Assembly (NCBI GenBank): GCA_964602985.1
Contig: CAZRTJ010000002.1
Span: forward strand, 1-64,000
Direction of reading: 5' to 3'
Source: CAYZJB01 sp964602985
GTDB lineage: Bacteria; CLD3; SB21
Length of the DNA stretch: 64,000 bases
A program made the position numbers and the translations under genes. The notes below the pieces were generated by a model. The model saw only the letters and a list, made by a program, of their open reading frames with translations, ran no database searches and was not told where the DNA came from. Shown here in pieces: positions 53,736 through 63,699 of the stretch (within the stretch, counting starts at the first letter, position 1; the number at the start of each line of letters is the position of its first letter).

Positions 53736-56363
53736 ATGAAAGAAATTCTGGGAAAGATCGCGAGGTTCTCCTACGAACAGTACCGGCTGGTCCTTCTGGT
53801 CGTCGTCGTCGTGACGGTCCTCGCCGGATATGTCTCTTCCAAGATCAAGATCAGCACGAATAATTTCGACTTGCTTCCGCAAGATTCCAAGCTCATCAAG
53901 GAATTTTGGGAGGTCAACGAGGACTTTGGCGCACAAGAGCGGCACATCGTCCTGGTCGAAACGCCGGATACGCTGGACGCGGCGCCGGATCTCTTGCGAT
54001 CGTTTGCGCGCCAGTATGGCAAGGCGTTTCTGGCCAGCGGCATGATCAAGTCCGTGGACTATTCCATCACCGACGAAGACAAGGCGTTTGTGGAGAATTT
54101 CTTTGTGAAGAATGCCTTGCTGTATCTCAGTGATGCAGACCTGGATTCGGTCATTCGGCGTTTTGAAGATCACGAAATTGAGGGTCGTATTCTGGCATTG
54201 AAGAATATCCTCAACGCTCCGGTTCCGCCGGATCCGATGCTCAAGAAGCTCCTGCGGGATGACCCTCTTTTGATTTCGGAGATTTTTGTTCCGTATATCG
54301 AACGGATGCTGGGGCCGCAGAACGCGTCGCTGATCCGGGACAAGGAGAGTTATTACCTTTCCAAGGACCGACGAACCCTGTTGATCTTCGTGAAGCCGGA
54401 CGGCGTGCCGAACGATACCAAGTTCTGCGAGAGCCTGGTGACAAGAAATCAGCAGATTGTTGATTCCTTGGTGGCGTCAATGGGGGAGGACGGCAAAAGA
54501 TTACAGATCCTGTCCGGGGGAAATTATGTCAGTTCATTGTCCAATGCCAGGGCGGTCAAGCAAGGATTGATCAGCAGTTCGTTCATCGTCGTGTTGATGA
54601 TTCTGGCCGTGTTTTATTTCTTCTACGGTCACTTTCGTGCGTTGCTGATCATCATGGCGCCCATCCTGGCCGGTGTGCTCTGGGTCTTCAGTCTGGGTGA
54701 AGTGCTATTCGAAAAAGTGAATATTATCACGGCCGCCGCAGGTGCGATGCTGCTGGGGCTGGGAGTCGATTACGCGATCCACATGTACAATCGCTTCGTG
54801 GAAGAAGAGACGCACGCGCGCCATCAGACCGTTTTGCATAACCTGATGACCACGTATCGCGAAACGGGTACCAGCGTTCTCTATGGGGCGCTCAGTACGG
54901 CAGTGGTCTTCGGTGTGCTGATGGTGACGGAGTTTCGCGGACTGTATGAATTGGGTTTTCTCGGCGGAATCGGGATCCTGGTGCTGTTCGTGGCGGTCGT
55001 TCTGATCATACCGGCAGAAATCCGGTTACGGCGCCGCAAGTCCGGCAAGCGTCGACATCTCCACATCGCCCTCAACAAACTACTGGATGCACTGTCCCGG
55101 TTTGTTCTGCAACATCCAAAGTACATCACGACGGGGACGATTCTTGTATTTGTCTTTATGGGACTGGTGTTGATCAATGTGATTCCGAGCAAGGACGAAG
55201 GAGTAGGCGTCACGTTCGATGAGAATATTGAAAATATCCGGAGCAAGAATGATGTGGACCTCCGGCTGATTCGTCGGCTTCAGGAGAAATTTGGCACGCA
55301 CTTCAAACCCGTGACGGTCGTCTGCAGCGCCTCTACCGATGAGGAGTTGGTCGAAGAACTTCGGCGGCTGAATGGCAAGATGGATTCCCTCGTGCAAAAG
55401 GGGATGGTCAAGGATTACAACAGCATGCTGCGTTACGTTCCGTCGTTCGATCAACAGGAAAGCAATCTGAGCAAGATTCGCGGTCTGGACGTCGAGAGCA
55501 TTCTGTTTAAAATTCGACTGGAAATGTCCCGCAACGGACTTCGGATGAGTTATTTCCACCTGGATCGATTGCGCGACATGTTGACCGTGCGGGAACCGAT
55601 CACGATCCACAATTTTCAGGCAGAAGGTTTTTCCGACGTCATGAAGCACTACTATGTCGAAAAGGAGGGGACCAAGAAGGTTGTGACGCAGGTCGAACTC
55701 ACGGGAGATTCGTATGAAATCGACATCGTGAACGACTTTGTGAAAGAATTTGATGCAGCTGCCCAGGTGCATCCCAGCATCATCATCACGGGTATTCGCG
55801 TGGTGACGGCGGAATTTCTGACGTTGGTGAAGAAAGACTTTGAGATCGCGGCGATCGTTTCTCTGATCACGGTGCTCCTGCTGGTGGTGGCCAAGTATCG
55901 TAGTCCTCGCGCGATCCTGGTGTGTATGGTACCCTTGCTCTTCTCGATCGTCGCCCTGATGGGTGTGATGAGGCTGGCCGGAATCAAGATCAACTTTGTC
56001 AACATGATCAGCATTCCGTTGCTTATCGGAACGGGTGTCGATTACGGCATTTACATCATCTCCCGTTATCTGGAGGATCAACGGCACGATGTTTTTGCGG
56101 CGATCCACGAGACGGGTCAGTCGCTGTTCTTGTCTGCGGTAACGACTGTCATCGGATTCGGAAGTTTGGTCTTTGTCGACAATCGCGGCTTGTCCAGCCT
56201 GGGCTATATGTGTTCGTTCGGTATTATCATTTGCGCGATGTCTTCGGTGGTGATCCTTCCGGCGATGCTTCGTCTATGGGGAAAGAGAATTTGGAAGACC
56301 GAGGAGTTGCACGTTCAAACCATCAAGCGCAAAATGCCCGTTACCGCGGAGTCTGAGCGATGA
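53736..56363 (+). CDS. RND/MMPL superfamily transporter
   Basis: 875 aa, ~12 TM helices in two repeats. Each repeat starts with a single TM helix, then a large periplasmic domain, then a five-helix bundle with the proton-relay-like GLGVDYAIHMYNRF (first) and GTGVDYGIYIISRY (second). This is the MMPL/HpnN (hopanoid exporter) group, which moves lipids rather than drugs. Substrate unknown. The stop overlaps the NlpC/P60 gene by 4 nt. No promoter was found in the 68-nt gap after bioA. Confidence 0.9.
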   Translation: MKEILGKIARFSYEQYRLVLLVVVVVTVLAGYVSSKIKISTNNFDLLPQDSKLIKEFWEVNEDFGAQERHIVLVETPDTLDAAPDLLRSFARQYGKAFLASGMIKSVDYSITDEDKAFVENFFVKNALLYLSDADLDSVIRRFEDHEIEGRILALKNILNAPVPPDPMLKKLLRDDPLLISEIFVPYIERMLGPQNASLIRDKESYYLSKDRRTLLIFVKPDGVPNDTKFCESLVTRNQQIVDSLVASMGEDGKRLQILSGGNYVSSLSNARAVKQGLISSSFIVVLMILAVFYFFYGHFRALLIIMAPILAGVLWVFSLGEVLFEKVNIITAAAGAMLLGLGVDYAIHMYNRFVEEETHARHQTVLHNLMTTYRETGTSVLYGALSTAVVFGVLMVTEFRGLYELGFLGGIGILVLFVAVVLIIPAEIRLRRRKSGKRRHLHIALNKLLDALSRFVLQHPKYITTGTILVFVFMGLVLINVIPSKDEGVGVTFDENIENIRSKNDVDLRLIRRLQEKFGTHFKPVTVVCSASTDEELVEELRRLNGKMDSLVQKGMVKDYNSMLRYVPSFDQQESNLSKIRGLDVESILFKIRLEMSRNGLRMSYFHLDRLRDMLTVREPITIHNFQAEGFSDVMKHYYVEKEGTKKVVTQVELTGDSYEIDIVNDFVKEFDAAAQVHPSIIITGIRVVTAEFLTLVKKDFEIAAIVSLITVLLLVVAKYRSPRAILVCMVPLLFSIVALMGVMRLAGIKINFVNMISIPLLIGTGVDYGIYIISRYLEDQRHDVFAAIHETGQSLFLSAVTTVIGFGSLVFVDNRGLSSLGYMCSFGIIICAMSSVVILPAMLRLWGKRIWKTEELHVQTIKRKMPVTAESER

Positions 56364-56860
56364 AACATCTCCTGTGTCTCCTCTTGGTGGCTGGCTGTGT
56401 GCCATCTCCTCGCTACGTCACGCGAACAGGCGATACGAAGTCCAATGTCCACAGATCGTCCTCCAACCTTCGCAAGGAGGCGTCGAACTCGCTGGAAGAT
56501 GCCATCCGGCCCTGGCTGGGCACGCCGTACCGATTGGGGATGGCTGAGGTGGGGAAGGGCACGGACTGCTCCGGCTTTGTCGGACAGATCTGCCGGACAG
56601 TGTATGGGATGGAATTACCCCGTGAAGCCCATGACATGTACAAACTCGGAATATCTGTCGACGCGGAAAGTGCACAGGAAGGAGATCTGGTGTTTTTCGA
56701 GCGCACGTACAAAGGATCTGTCGGCGCCTCCCACGTCGGAATCTTCATCCGGGAAAACGAATTTGCCCACGCCAGCACGACCGTCGGTGTCACCTACTCC
56801 AAACTGTCTGAGCCGTATTATTCCAAACACTTCCTCGGCATTCGCCGTCTTCGGAAGTAG
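56360..56860 (+). CDS. NlpC/P60 family lipoprotein
   Basis: 166 aa. Lipobox LVAGC with Cys13. NlpC/P60 domain with catalytic Cys70 (GTDCSGFV), His125 (SHVGIFI) and His137 (FAHAS). It is expected to cut D-Glu-DAP bonds of murein peptides at the outer membrane. Coupled to the RND gene by an ATGA overlap. Its stop is directly adjacent to the stop of the convergent DUF3078 gene. Confidence 0.93.
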   Translation: MKHLLCLLLVAGCVPSPRYVTRTGDTKSNVHRSSSNLRKEASNSLEDAIRPWLGTPYRLGMAEVGKGTDCSGFVGQICRTVYGMELPREAHDMYKLGISVDAESAQEGDLVFFERTYKGSVGASHVGIFIRENEFAHASTTVGVTYSKLSEPYYSKHFLGIRRLRK

Positions 56861-57700
56861 TTAGAACGTGTACAACAAGCCCACCGCGAGCACCTCTTTC
56901 AACTGGATCTTGGCTTTTCCGTCCGTGTCCTTGATGTCGTTGTCGTAGAGGACATTCACGGTAACACTCGAACTGACGTATTTGTTGACCTTCATGAGAA
57001 GGACATTGTCCCAAATCACGTCCACATGGCCGAGGTCGGTGTACCCGGAGAAGAGATTCAGCTTCGTGTCAAAATCGACGCCTTCCATGATCGTGCGCTT
57101 GTATCCGCTCTTTGCGAACCATCCAAATTCCGGTCGAAACGATTTGCCCTTGTCGACGCCGTAGGCGCCTGCATCCGATAGTACTTTGCTGCGTACGATG
57201 GTACCCTTGCCGGTGATGGGTGATATCAGCGCGTAGAAATGATCGTTGGGTTTGTATTCTGCGCCCAGCGACAACGTGACGTAAGCGGGAGAAAGGAAGT
57301 TCGACACAAAACTCTTCGGCGTGGAGCCGTAGTCAAATCCTTTGGCGAATTGCGTCCGAAAATCGAGCATGGCGGAGTAGGCCCATGCGTCCACGATGGA
57401 TCGCGCAAATTTGGACGTCAGGATGATTTTGTCGTCGGCCTTGCGGACCGGTTCCTTTCCCAACTTGACAATGCCGTAGCCCAACTCCAGCGAATTGTCC
57501 CACGCGATCTTATCGTGTTTGTAATTTGCAAACAACCCAAGAAGAGATCCGATGGCCAGTGAATTATCGCCGCCGCCTGCCCAGTTTCGCAAACCGACCT
57601 GACTAAAATTCACGCCGATATTGCCACCGTGTTTCCAGGAGGTATCCGGTTCCTGCGCCACGACAAGTGCGGGCAACAGAATGAAGATCAGATGTTTCAT
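56861..57700 (-). CDS. DUF3078 outer-membrane beta-barrel protein
   Basis: 279 aa. Signal peptide (~1-15), then amphipathic strands with many aromatics, ending in a C-terminal Phe typical of outer-membrane barrels. The N-terminal NFSQVGLRNWAGGGDNSL is the DUF3078 signature, common in Bacteroidota and Chlorobiota. Function unknown. AAGGAG lies 7 nt before the ATG. It follows mscL by 11 nt and probably shares its transcript. Confidence 0.9.
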   Translation of the reverse strand: MKHLIFILLPALVVAQEPDTSWKHGGNIGVNFSQVGLRNWAGGGDNSLAIGSLLGLFANYKHDKIAWDNSLELGYGIVKLGKEPVRKADDKIILTSKFARSIVDAWAYSAMLDFRTQFAKGFDYGSTPKSFVSNFLSPAYVTLSLGAEYKPNDHFYALISPITGKGTIVRSKVLSDAGAYGVDKGKSFRPEFGWFAKSGYKRTIMEGVDFDTKLNLFSGYTDLGHVDVIWDNVLLMKVNKYVSSSVTVNVLYDNDIKDTDGKAKIQLKEVLAVGLLYTF

Positions 57701-57711
57701 GAGGGGTCTCC

Positions 57712-58089
57712 TTACTTCTTGGATTTGAGTAAATCGCGAATGTCGGTGAGCAACACTTCCTGTTTGGAAGGCGGAGGTGGGGCGGTTTCCTGCTTGCGGT
57801 TTAGGCGATTGACCGCCTTGATCACGAGAAACACCGCAAAGGCCTGGATCACAAAATCAACGCAGGTCTGGATGAAATTACCGTAGTTGAGAGTGACCGC
57901 CTCGCTGAGGTGCAGGCGCAGATCCGAAAAGTCCAGACCCCCGACGAGCAGTCCGATGGGCGGCATCAGAATGTCATTGACCGCCGACGCGACGATCTTC
58001 CCGAAGGCCGCTCCGATGATGATGCCGACCGCAAGGTCCACGACATTGCCTCGAGACGCAAAGTCTCGAAATTCTTTGATCCAGTTCAT
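57712..58089 (-). CDS. mscL: Large-conductance mechanosensitive channel
   Basis: 125 aa. The MscL N-terminus [27 protein letters not shown], two TM helices with a periplasmic loop between, and a C-terminal helix ([13 protein letters not shown]) are all present. It opens under hypo-osmotic shock. GGAG lies 6 nt before the ATG. Confidence 0.96.
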   Translation of the reverse strand: MNWIKEFRDFASRGNVVDLAVGIIIGAAFGKIVASAVNDILMPPIGLLVGGLDFSDLRLHLSEAVTLNYGNFIQTCVDFVIQAFAVFLVIKAVNRLNRKQETAPPPPSKQEVLLTDIRDLLKSKK

Positions 58090-58172
58090 GACGAGCTCCT
58101 TCCGTTGGTGATAGCGAAATCGGACCGTTCTTCCGTGGAATCTCTTCCCCGATGTGAGTACACTCTCGAGGT

Positions 58173-58640
58173 ATGACACACGAACATTGGATGCAGTACG
58201 CGTTGCGGGAAGCGGAAATGGCGTACGAGAAAAAGGAAGTTCCCGTCGGCGCCGTGGTCGTTCTGGAAGAGCGCATTATCGGCCGTGGACACAATCAGAT
58301 CGAAATGCTGGGAGATCCCACCGCCCATGCCGAAATGATCGCCCTCACCTCTGCCGTCGGGACTCTGGGTGTGAAATGGCTGAACGGGGCGACGCTCTAC
58401 GTGACGCTGGAACCGTGTGCGATGTGTGCGGGCGCCATTGTCTTGTCGCGAATCCAATCGCTGGTCTACGGAGCGGCCGATCCGAAGACGGGCGCCTGCG
58501 GATCGTTGTACGACATTGTCCGCGACCCACGCCTGAACCACCGGGTGGATACCGTGTCCGGAATTCTGGAAGAGCGCTGCCGATCGCTCTTGAAAGAATT
58601 CTTTCGAGAGTTGCGTGATTCTACCTCATCTTCGATTTGA
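58173..58640 (+). CDS. tadA: tRNA-specific adenosine deaminase
   Basis: 155 aa. Zinc/catalytic residues His52, Glu54 (HAE), Cys82 and Cys85 (PCAMC), plus KTGACGS. It turns A34 into inosine in tRNA-Arg(ACG). The ATG at 58173 has only GAGG immediately before it; M7 is an alternative. The last 20 nt overlap the convergent epimerase gene. Confidence 0.95.
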   Translation: MTHEHWMQYALREAEMAYEKKEVPVGAVVVLEERIIGRGHNQIEMLGDPTAHAEMIALTSAVGTLGVKWLNGATLYVTLEPCAMCAGAIVLSRIQSLVYGAADPKTGACGSLYDIVRDPRLNHRVDTVSGILEERCRSLLKEFFRELRDSTSSSI

Positions 58641-59550
58641 AATAGCGAATCGTTTCTTTCAACCCTTCCTCAAGCGGGACCCGAGGTTCCCAGTTCAGGA
58701 TTTGTTTGGCTTTAGAGATATCCGGGCGCCGTACCGTCGGATCGTCCTGGGGAAGCGGTCGGTAGACGATCTGGCTTTGGCTGCCCACCTCCCGGATGAT
58801 GGTCTCCGCAAACTCCAGCACGGTCATCTCACGCGGATTGCCAATGTTGACTGGCAAATGTTCGTTGGAGAGCGAGAGTCGGTAAATGCCGTCGATCAGG
58901 TCGGAGACGTAGCAAAAGGAACGCGTCTGCTTTCCTTCGCCAAATACGGTGATCGGTTCGTCGCGCAGGGCCTGGTTGACGAACGTAGGGACGACGCGTC
59001 CATCGTTCGCGCGGTTGCGGGGGCCATACGTGTTGAAGATGCGCACGATGCGCGTGTCGACTCCATGGTACGTATGATAGGCCATCGTCATCGCCTCCGC
59101 GAAGCGCTTGGCCTCGTCGTACACACCGCGCGGACCGACCGGATTGACATTGCCCCAGTATTCTTCCGGCTGAGGATTGACCATCGGATCCCCGTACACT
59201 TCCGACGTCGATGCCAGCAGGAACCCCGCCTTCTTGGCTTTGGCGAGACCCAGGGCTTTGTGCGTGCCGAGCGATCCGACCTTCAATGTTTGGATGGGTA
59301 ATTCCAAGTAATCAATGGGGCTTGCCGGGCTTGCAAAATGAAACACGAAGTCGACCTGACCTTCCACGTAGATGTAGTTCGTCACGTCGTAATGGATGAA
59401 CGCAAAACGAGAGTCGCGAATGTGGGCGATGTTGTCCGTACTGCCGGTGATCAGATTGTCGATGGCGATGACCTCGTGCCCCTCGGCGAGGAGGCGGTCA
59501 CACAAGTGAGACCCAAGAAATCCGGCTCCGCCGGTTACCACGATGCGCAT
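58621..59550 (-). CDS. UDP-glucuronate decarboxylase (UDP-xylose synthase)
   Basis: 309 aa. Extended SDR: GGAGFLG (7-13), STSEVYGDP, catalytic Tyr144/Lys148, and the long conserved RIFNTYGPR and [13 protein letters not shown] of UXS enzymes. It converts UDP-glucuronate to UDP-xylose for surface polysaccharides. Last gene of the rpoN run, 16 nt downstream of it. Confidence 0.92.
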   Translation of the reverse strand: MRIVVTGGAGFLGSHLCDRLLAEGHEVIAIDNLITGSTDNIAHIRDSRFAFIHYDVTNYIYVEGQVDFVFHFASPASPIDYLELPIQTLKVGSLGTHKALGLAKAKKAGFLLASTSEVYGDPMVNPQPEEYWGNVNPVGPRGVYDEAKRFAEAMTMAYHTYHGVDTRIVRIFNTYGPRNRANDGRVVPTFVNQALRDEPITVFGEGKQTRSFCYVSDLIDGIYRLSLSNEHLPVNIGNPREMTVLEFAETIIREVGSQSQIVYRPLPQDDPTVRRPDISKAKQILNWEPRVPLEEGLKETIRYFKSKMR

Positions 59551-59566
59551 TCGTTCCTCTCCAGAT

Positions 59567-61144
59567 TTAAATTTCTTTCCGCAAGCGTGCGGTCGGGATC
59601 ATCAATTGCTCCCGATATTTGGTGATGGTTCGGCGGGCGATCGGGAAGCCTTCCTGAGTCACCAGCTTGCCCAGCATGTCGTCGCTGTACGGTTTGCTCT
59701 TGTCCTCGGCGTCAATGATCTTCTTGAGAACGGCTTTGATTTGTCGAGTCGACACATCGTCCCCGTCGGATGTGGTCATGGCCGTGCTGAAGAAGTATTT
59801 CAACTCAAATACGCCGTAGTCAGTTTGCACGTACTTCCCATTCGTGGCGCGACTGACGGTGGAAATATCGACTCCGATTCGGGTGGCGATGTCTTCGAGT
59901 TTCATGGGGCGGAGGAATTCTTTACCCTTTTCGAAGAAATCTCTCTGCAGTTCGACGATGGTTTCGACGGTGCGATAAATCGTGTCCCGGCGCCGGTACA
60001 GGGAATTGATCAGCCACTTGGCCGACTCGAGCTTGTTCTTGATAAAGTCCTTGGTTTCTTTCGATCCCGATTTGTCCAGCAGCATCCGACGATAGGCCGC
60101 GCTGATGCGCAGGTGGGGCACGTGGTGATCGTTCACGATGACTTCCAATTTCTCGTTGATTTTGCGAACGGTGGCATCCGGCGTAATGTAATTTTGCTCC
60201 GGCTGGATGTATCCTTCGCCGGGTTTGGGATTGCAGGAGAGAATTTCTGTCAAGGACAGTTTCAATTCCTCGATGGTGACCTTTACCTGCCGCATGATCT
60301 TTTCGTAGCGGCGGTTGAGAAAGTCCTCATACGATTCTTCGATGATCCGGATCGAACGAGCCGTCGTTTCGTGATAATATCCGTCGGACTTCTGCCGAAG
60401 CTGGATCAGCAGGCACTCCCGTAAATTGCGCGCCGCGATTCCCGGAGGGTCCAGCGTCTGAATGGCGCGCAGGACGTCGAGCACATCGTTGTGGGAGACG
60501 CGCAGTTCCGTCGCGATGGCAGCAACGGGATCGATTCGCTGCGGTGCCGCCGGCCGGGTCGCCTCTTCGCGCGGTAATTCATTCTTTTCCATTTGACGCG
60601 CGGCGTCCGCAAAGGTCGCGATTTCTTCTGCAGCCTCACGCGCCGGCGCATCGTCGTACGTCAGGTATCCGTCCTCGTCGATGTTCCAGATGATATACTC
60701 TCCGATGGTCCGCTGGGAATCGTTCAGACCGGTAAATCGCAATTGCTCCAGCAAATGTTCCGCAAGGTTGGACCGGTAAGGCTGAATCCATTCATGATCC
60801 TCTTCGTCCCGACTGTGATCGCGCGGGGTGCGGATCTCGTACGTATTTTCGTCATTCAGGATCTGATCCCACTCGATTTCCTGTTTCTCTTCCTTTTCTT
60901 TGGCGGCGTCGGGAGCGACCTCCTCTTCCTTCTTTACTTCCTCTTCGTCGGTCTCTGACTCCTGGGCGTCGGTCAGTTCCTCTTCCAACTCCTCGGATTC
61001 TTCCAGAAGAGGATTCTGTTCCAATTCCTGCTTCAGTCGCTGTTCCAACGCCTGGATGGGCAACTGCAGCAAACTGGACATCAGAATCTGCTGAGGGGTC
61101 AGCTTCATCTGCTGGCTGAGGATTTGTTTCATCGACTGGCTCAC
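59567..61144 (-). CDS. rpoN: RNA polymerase sigma-54 factor
   Basis: 525 aa. Gln-rich region I ([18 protein letters not shown]), a strongly acidic region II (~45-95), the core-binding region, and the C-terminal RpoN box [10 protein letters not shown] (503-512). It directs RNA polymerase to -24/-12 promoters. GTG start 1 nt after lptB. The lptB-rpoN order is also seen in Proteobacteria. Confidence 0.96.
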   Translation of the reverse strand: MSQSMKQILSQQMKLTPQQILMSSLLQLPIQALEQRLKQELEQNPLLEESEELEEELTDAQESETDEEEVKKEEEVAPDAAKEKEEKQEIEWDQILNDENTYEIRTPRDHSRDEEDHEWIQPYRSNLAEHLLEQLRFTGLNDSQRTIGEYIIWNIDEDGYLTYDDAPAREAAEEIATFADAARQMEKNELPREEATRPAAPQRIDPVAAIATELRVSHNDVLDVLRAIQTLDPPGIAARNLRECLLIQLRQKSDGYYHETTARSIRIIEESYEDFLNRRYEKIMRQVKVTIEELKLSLTEILSCNPKPGEGYIQPEQNYITPDATVRKINEKLEVIVNDHHVPHLRISAAYRRMLLDKSGSKETKDFIKNKLESAKWLINSLYRRRDTIYRTVETIVELQRDFFEKGKEFLRPMKLEDIATRIGVDISTVSRATNGKYVQTDYGVFELKYFFSTAMTTSDGDDVSTRQIKAVLKKIIDAEDKSKPYSDDMLGKLVTQEGFPIARRTITKYREQLMIPTARLRKEI

Positions 61145-61145
61145 G

Positions 61146-61931
61146 TCAGGACCTAAGCTTGAATTTGTCCCCGAGGTACAGCTTGCGAGCCTCGGGATCT
61201 TCGGCCAGGAATTCGGCCGTGCCGCTCTTCAGGACGCGTCCGTCGAAGAGAAGGTAGGCGCGATCCGTGATGGCGAGCGTTTCGTGCACATTGTGATCGG
61301 TGATGAGGATGCCGATGTTGCGGGAGCGCAGGCCGTGAATGATGGCCTGAATATCCTCGACAGCAATGGGATCGATGCCGGCAAAAGGCTCGTCAAGCAA
61401 AAGGAATCGCGGATTGGTCACCAGGGCGCGTGCGATTTCTGTGCGCCGACGCTCGCCGCCGGACAAGGCGTATCCATAGGTCTTGGCGACCTTTGTGATG
61501 GCCATGTCTTCGAGCAGATTCTGCAGACGCTCCTTGCGTTCGGCACGGGAGAGGCGGAGGGTCTGCAAGATGGCCAGGATGTTTTGTTCCACCGTCAGTT
61601 TTCGAAAAATCGAAGCTTCCTGGGCAAGATAGCCGATGCCCATCCGTGCGCGGCGATACATGGCCACACGGGTGATGCGCCGTCCTCCGGCGTAAATGTT
61701 TCCGGCATTGGGCTTGATCATTCCCGTGATCATGTAGAACGTTGTCGTTTTGCCGGCGCCGTTGGGTCCGAGGAGACCTACGATCTCACCCTGTCGCATG
61801 TCAATGCTCACACCGTCGACCACTTTTCGCCCGCCGTATTTTTTGATCAATCCCTCTGCCCGGAGGACGTCCGCGCGATCGTGCTGATGATCGATGAAGG
61901 GACCCAGCGAGTGCGTCGATGCGGGATTCAA
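61146..61931 (-). CDS. lptB: LPS export ABC transporter ATP-binding protein
   Basis: 261 aa. Walker A GPNGAGKT (55-62), [15 protein letters not shown] and [12 protein letters not shown] are LptB signatures. It powers lipopolysaccharide extraction with LptFG. It starts on TTG at 61931 with AGGAG 5 nt upstream, overlapping the OstA-like gene stop (TTGA). The first ~22 residues are an extension not usual in LptB. Confidence 0.95.
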   Translation of the reverse strand: MNPASTHSLGPFIDHQHDRADVLRAEGLIKKYGGRKVVDGVSIDMRQGEIVGLLGPNGAGKTTTFYMITGMIKPNAGNIYAGGRRITRVAMYRRARMGIGYLAQEASIFRKLTVEQNILAILQTLRLSRAERKERLQNLLEDMAITKVAKTYGYALSGGERRRTEIARALVTNPRFLLLDEPFAGIDPIAVEDIQAIIHGLRSRNIGILITDHNVHETLAITDRAYLLFDGRVLKSGTAEFLAEDPEARKLYLGDKFKLRS

Positions 61932-63109
61932 GGGTTCTCCTCGATCAAATGCTGGGGAAAATACGTTCCTTCCGCACCGCCTTCGACTCGGAATCGCGAA
62001 AGTTTCTTGTCGCGAAAAAACAATACAATGGACGGTCCGGTCAATTCGTTTTTCCCTTCGCCATTTTCCAGGTAATACACACTCAGAGCGTTGCCCGTAG
62101 CTCGCATAAGATGTACTTCTTTTTCCCGAATATCCATCACGATTGTCTTCGCTTCGATGCGGTGATCGCGTGAGCTGTCGGCCGCCGAGTATCCTTTGGC
62201 ATCGCCGTCGATGGTGATGGATGACATGTCCCTGTCACGAAACTGTACCTTCATTTCCTGGCCCGTCGCCCGACTGTGATCGTAGGTCGCTCGGGGAGAT
62301 TCCCACAGTCGGAGAGTTTCCCGGTCCGAATTGAACTCCGCCCGCTCCCCGGTGGCGAGCAGTTTTTCGCGGTGGAAGCGCACGCTGTCGCGACCCGTTA
62401 CCCGGCTGCTGTCCAACCACGATTCCATGGTCCGGGCCGTCATGGTGACCTGGTCGTTCGGATCGGGGTACGTCTTCCTGCCCAGGCTGTCGATCACCGG
62501 AAACGTCGGCCAGCCCCGTGACAGAGCGGCCGTGTTTTCGCCTACGAATTTCGTGCTGTCATGCTGGATCAAGACGGGACGATCCGAGGCTGAGACGAAT
62601 TGCTTTCGCACATCGTAGAACAAACGCTCGCTGCGCAGGGTCGCCGACTCCGCGCTATCGAACGCCACCACGGAACCAAACGCGTACGCGTGTTCTAGAT
62701 TTTGATAATACACGAGTGAATCGGCTACCAGCGTGACGGTCGAATCCACATAAATCACACGTTCCTCGCAAACTGCTTTTTTCAATCGCGCGTAGTAACG
62801 GGCTTTCCCACAGTAAATCGTGCGGCGAGGGTCCCACAGTCGCACGCGACCGATCATGACCGCCAGTTGGGCGTCTCGGAAAAACGCCGCTTCGTCACAA
62901 CTGCCGCGCAGGGTGTCTTGAGAGAATTCCACGTGTCCATACGCTTTCATCACATCGCGATCCTGGATCCGCTGATTTTCCAACTCGTCCGCGTGGTCGA
63001 GACGAAGCGGAGACGCAATCTTCCTGGCGGCGGCGATCCGGTTAAGCGAATCGGCGTCCTGCGCGACGGCCGCGACAGCAATCACCAGAGGGACCCACAC
63101 CCATTTCAT
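61928..63109 (-). CDS. OstA/LptA-like LPS-export protein
   Basis: 393 aa. Signal peptide (~1-16) then repeated beta-jellyroll strands ([32 protein letters not shown]) as in LptA/OstA. It is about twice the size of classic LptA and probably forms more turns of the periplasmic bridge. Between lptC and lptB by 4-nt overlaps on both sides. Confidence 0.87.
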   Translation of the reverse strand: MKWVWVPLVIAVAAVAQDADSLNRIAAARKIASPLRLDHADELENQRIQDRDVMKAYGHVEFSQDTLRGSCDEAAFFRDAQLAVMIGRVRLWDPRRTIYCGKARYYARLKKAVCEERVIYVDSTVTLVADSLVYYQNLEHAYAFGSVVAFDSAESATLRSERLFYDVRKQFVSASDRPVLIQHDSTKFVGENTAALSRGWPTFPVIDSLGRKTYPDPNDQVTMTARTMESWLDSSRVTGRDSVRFHREKLLATGERAEFNSDRETLRLWESPRATYDHSRATGQEMKVQFRDRDMSSITIDGDAKGYSAADSSRDHRIEAKTIVMDIREKEVHLMRATGNALSVYYLENGEGKNELTGPSIVLFFRDKKLSRFRVEGGAEGTYFPQHLIEENP

Positions 63110-63699
63110 TTGTCTTCCTTCATCACCGATTCCACTTCCTTGTCCAACGCATCGGAGCGCTTGCGTACCGTTCCGGTACGCAAATCCACCTCACGGGAAG
63201 TCAGACCGGACGCACTTTTCATTTTCCAATGGGTGAGATCGCGATTGGATTCAAATTCAAATCCGTACAGCGTGTCCTCGGCTGTCGTGAGCATCACCCG
63301 ACCTTCTGCAAAGAGCCGTTGCTTGGACTCGTTCCATTCGACTTGCTCGGTCCGCATCGCGAGACCGGAATCGGATACGATGATGACGTTTCCAAATGCC
63401 GCGACGTTTTTCGTGCTGGCATAGATGATCCCGCTGTCGGCAGTCAGTTGACCGGAGTGATTCCCGTCCTCAAAGAAATCCATGATCACCCCTTCGTTGA
63501 ACGTGCTCATCTGGCGCTTATCCCACTTCATCAGATGCCGATACCGGATGTGGGCGGTTCGATTTCCTTGCGACGACAGGATGGCCTCGGAGTCCCACCC
63601 CTCCTGATTGGGCCGATCCGTCACGGGCACGGCGGCGTCTTCCGTCCAGGGATTGCATGCTGAGGCAAGGGCCAGAACGACGCAGAATCTCAGATACAC
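63106..63699 (-). CDS. lptC: LPS export system protein LptC
   Basis: 197 aa. N-terminal hydrophobic segment with a lipobox-like LASAC (Cys15), then the LptC beta-jellyroll (MDFFEDGNHSGQLTADSGIIY, VAAFGNVIIVSDSG). It links LptBFG to LptA. GTG start with AGG ~6 nt upstream. It overlaps recO by 10 nt and the OstA gene by 4 nt. Confidence 0.88.
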   Translation of the reverse strand: MYLRFCVVLALASACNPWTEDAAVPVTDRPNQEGWDSEAILSSQGNRTAHIRYRHLMKWDKRQMSTFNEGVIMDFFEDGNHSGQLTADSGIIYASTKNVAAFGNVIIVSDSGLAMRTEQVEWNESKQRLFAEGRVMLTTAEDTLYGFEFESNRDLTHWKMKSASGLTSREVDLRTGTVRKRSDALDKEVESVMKEDK

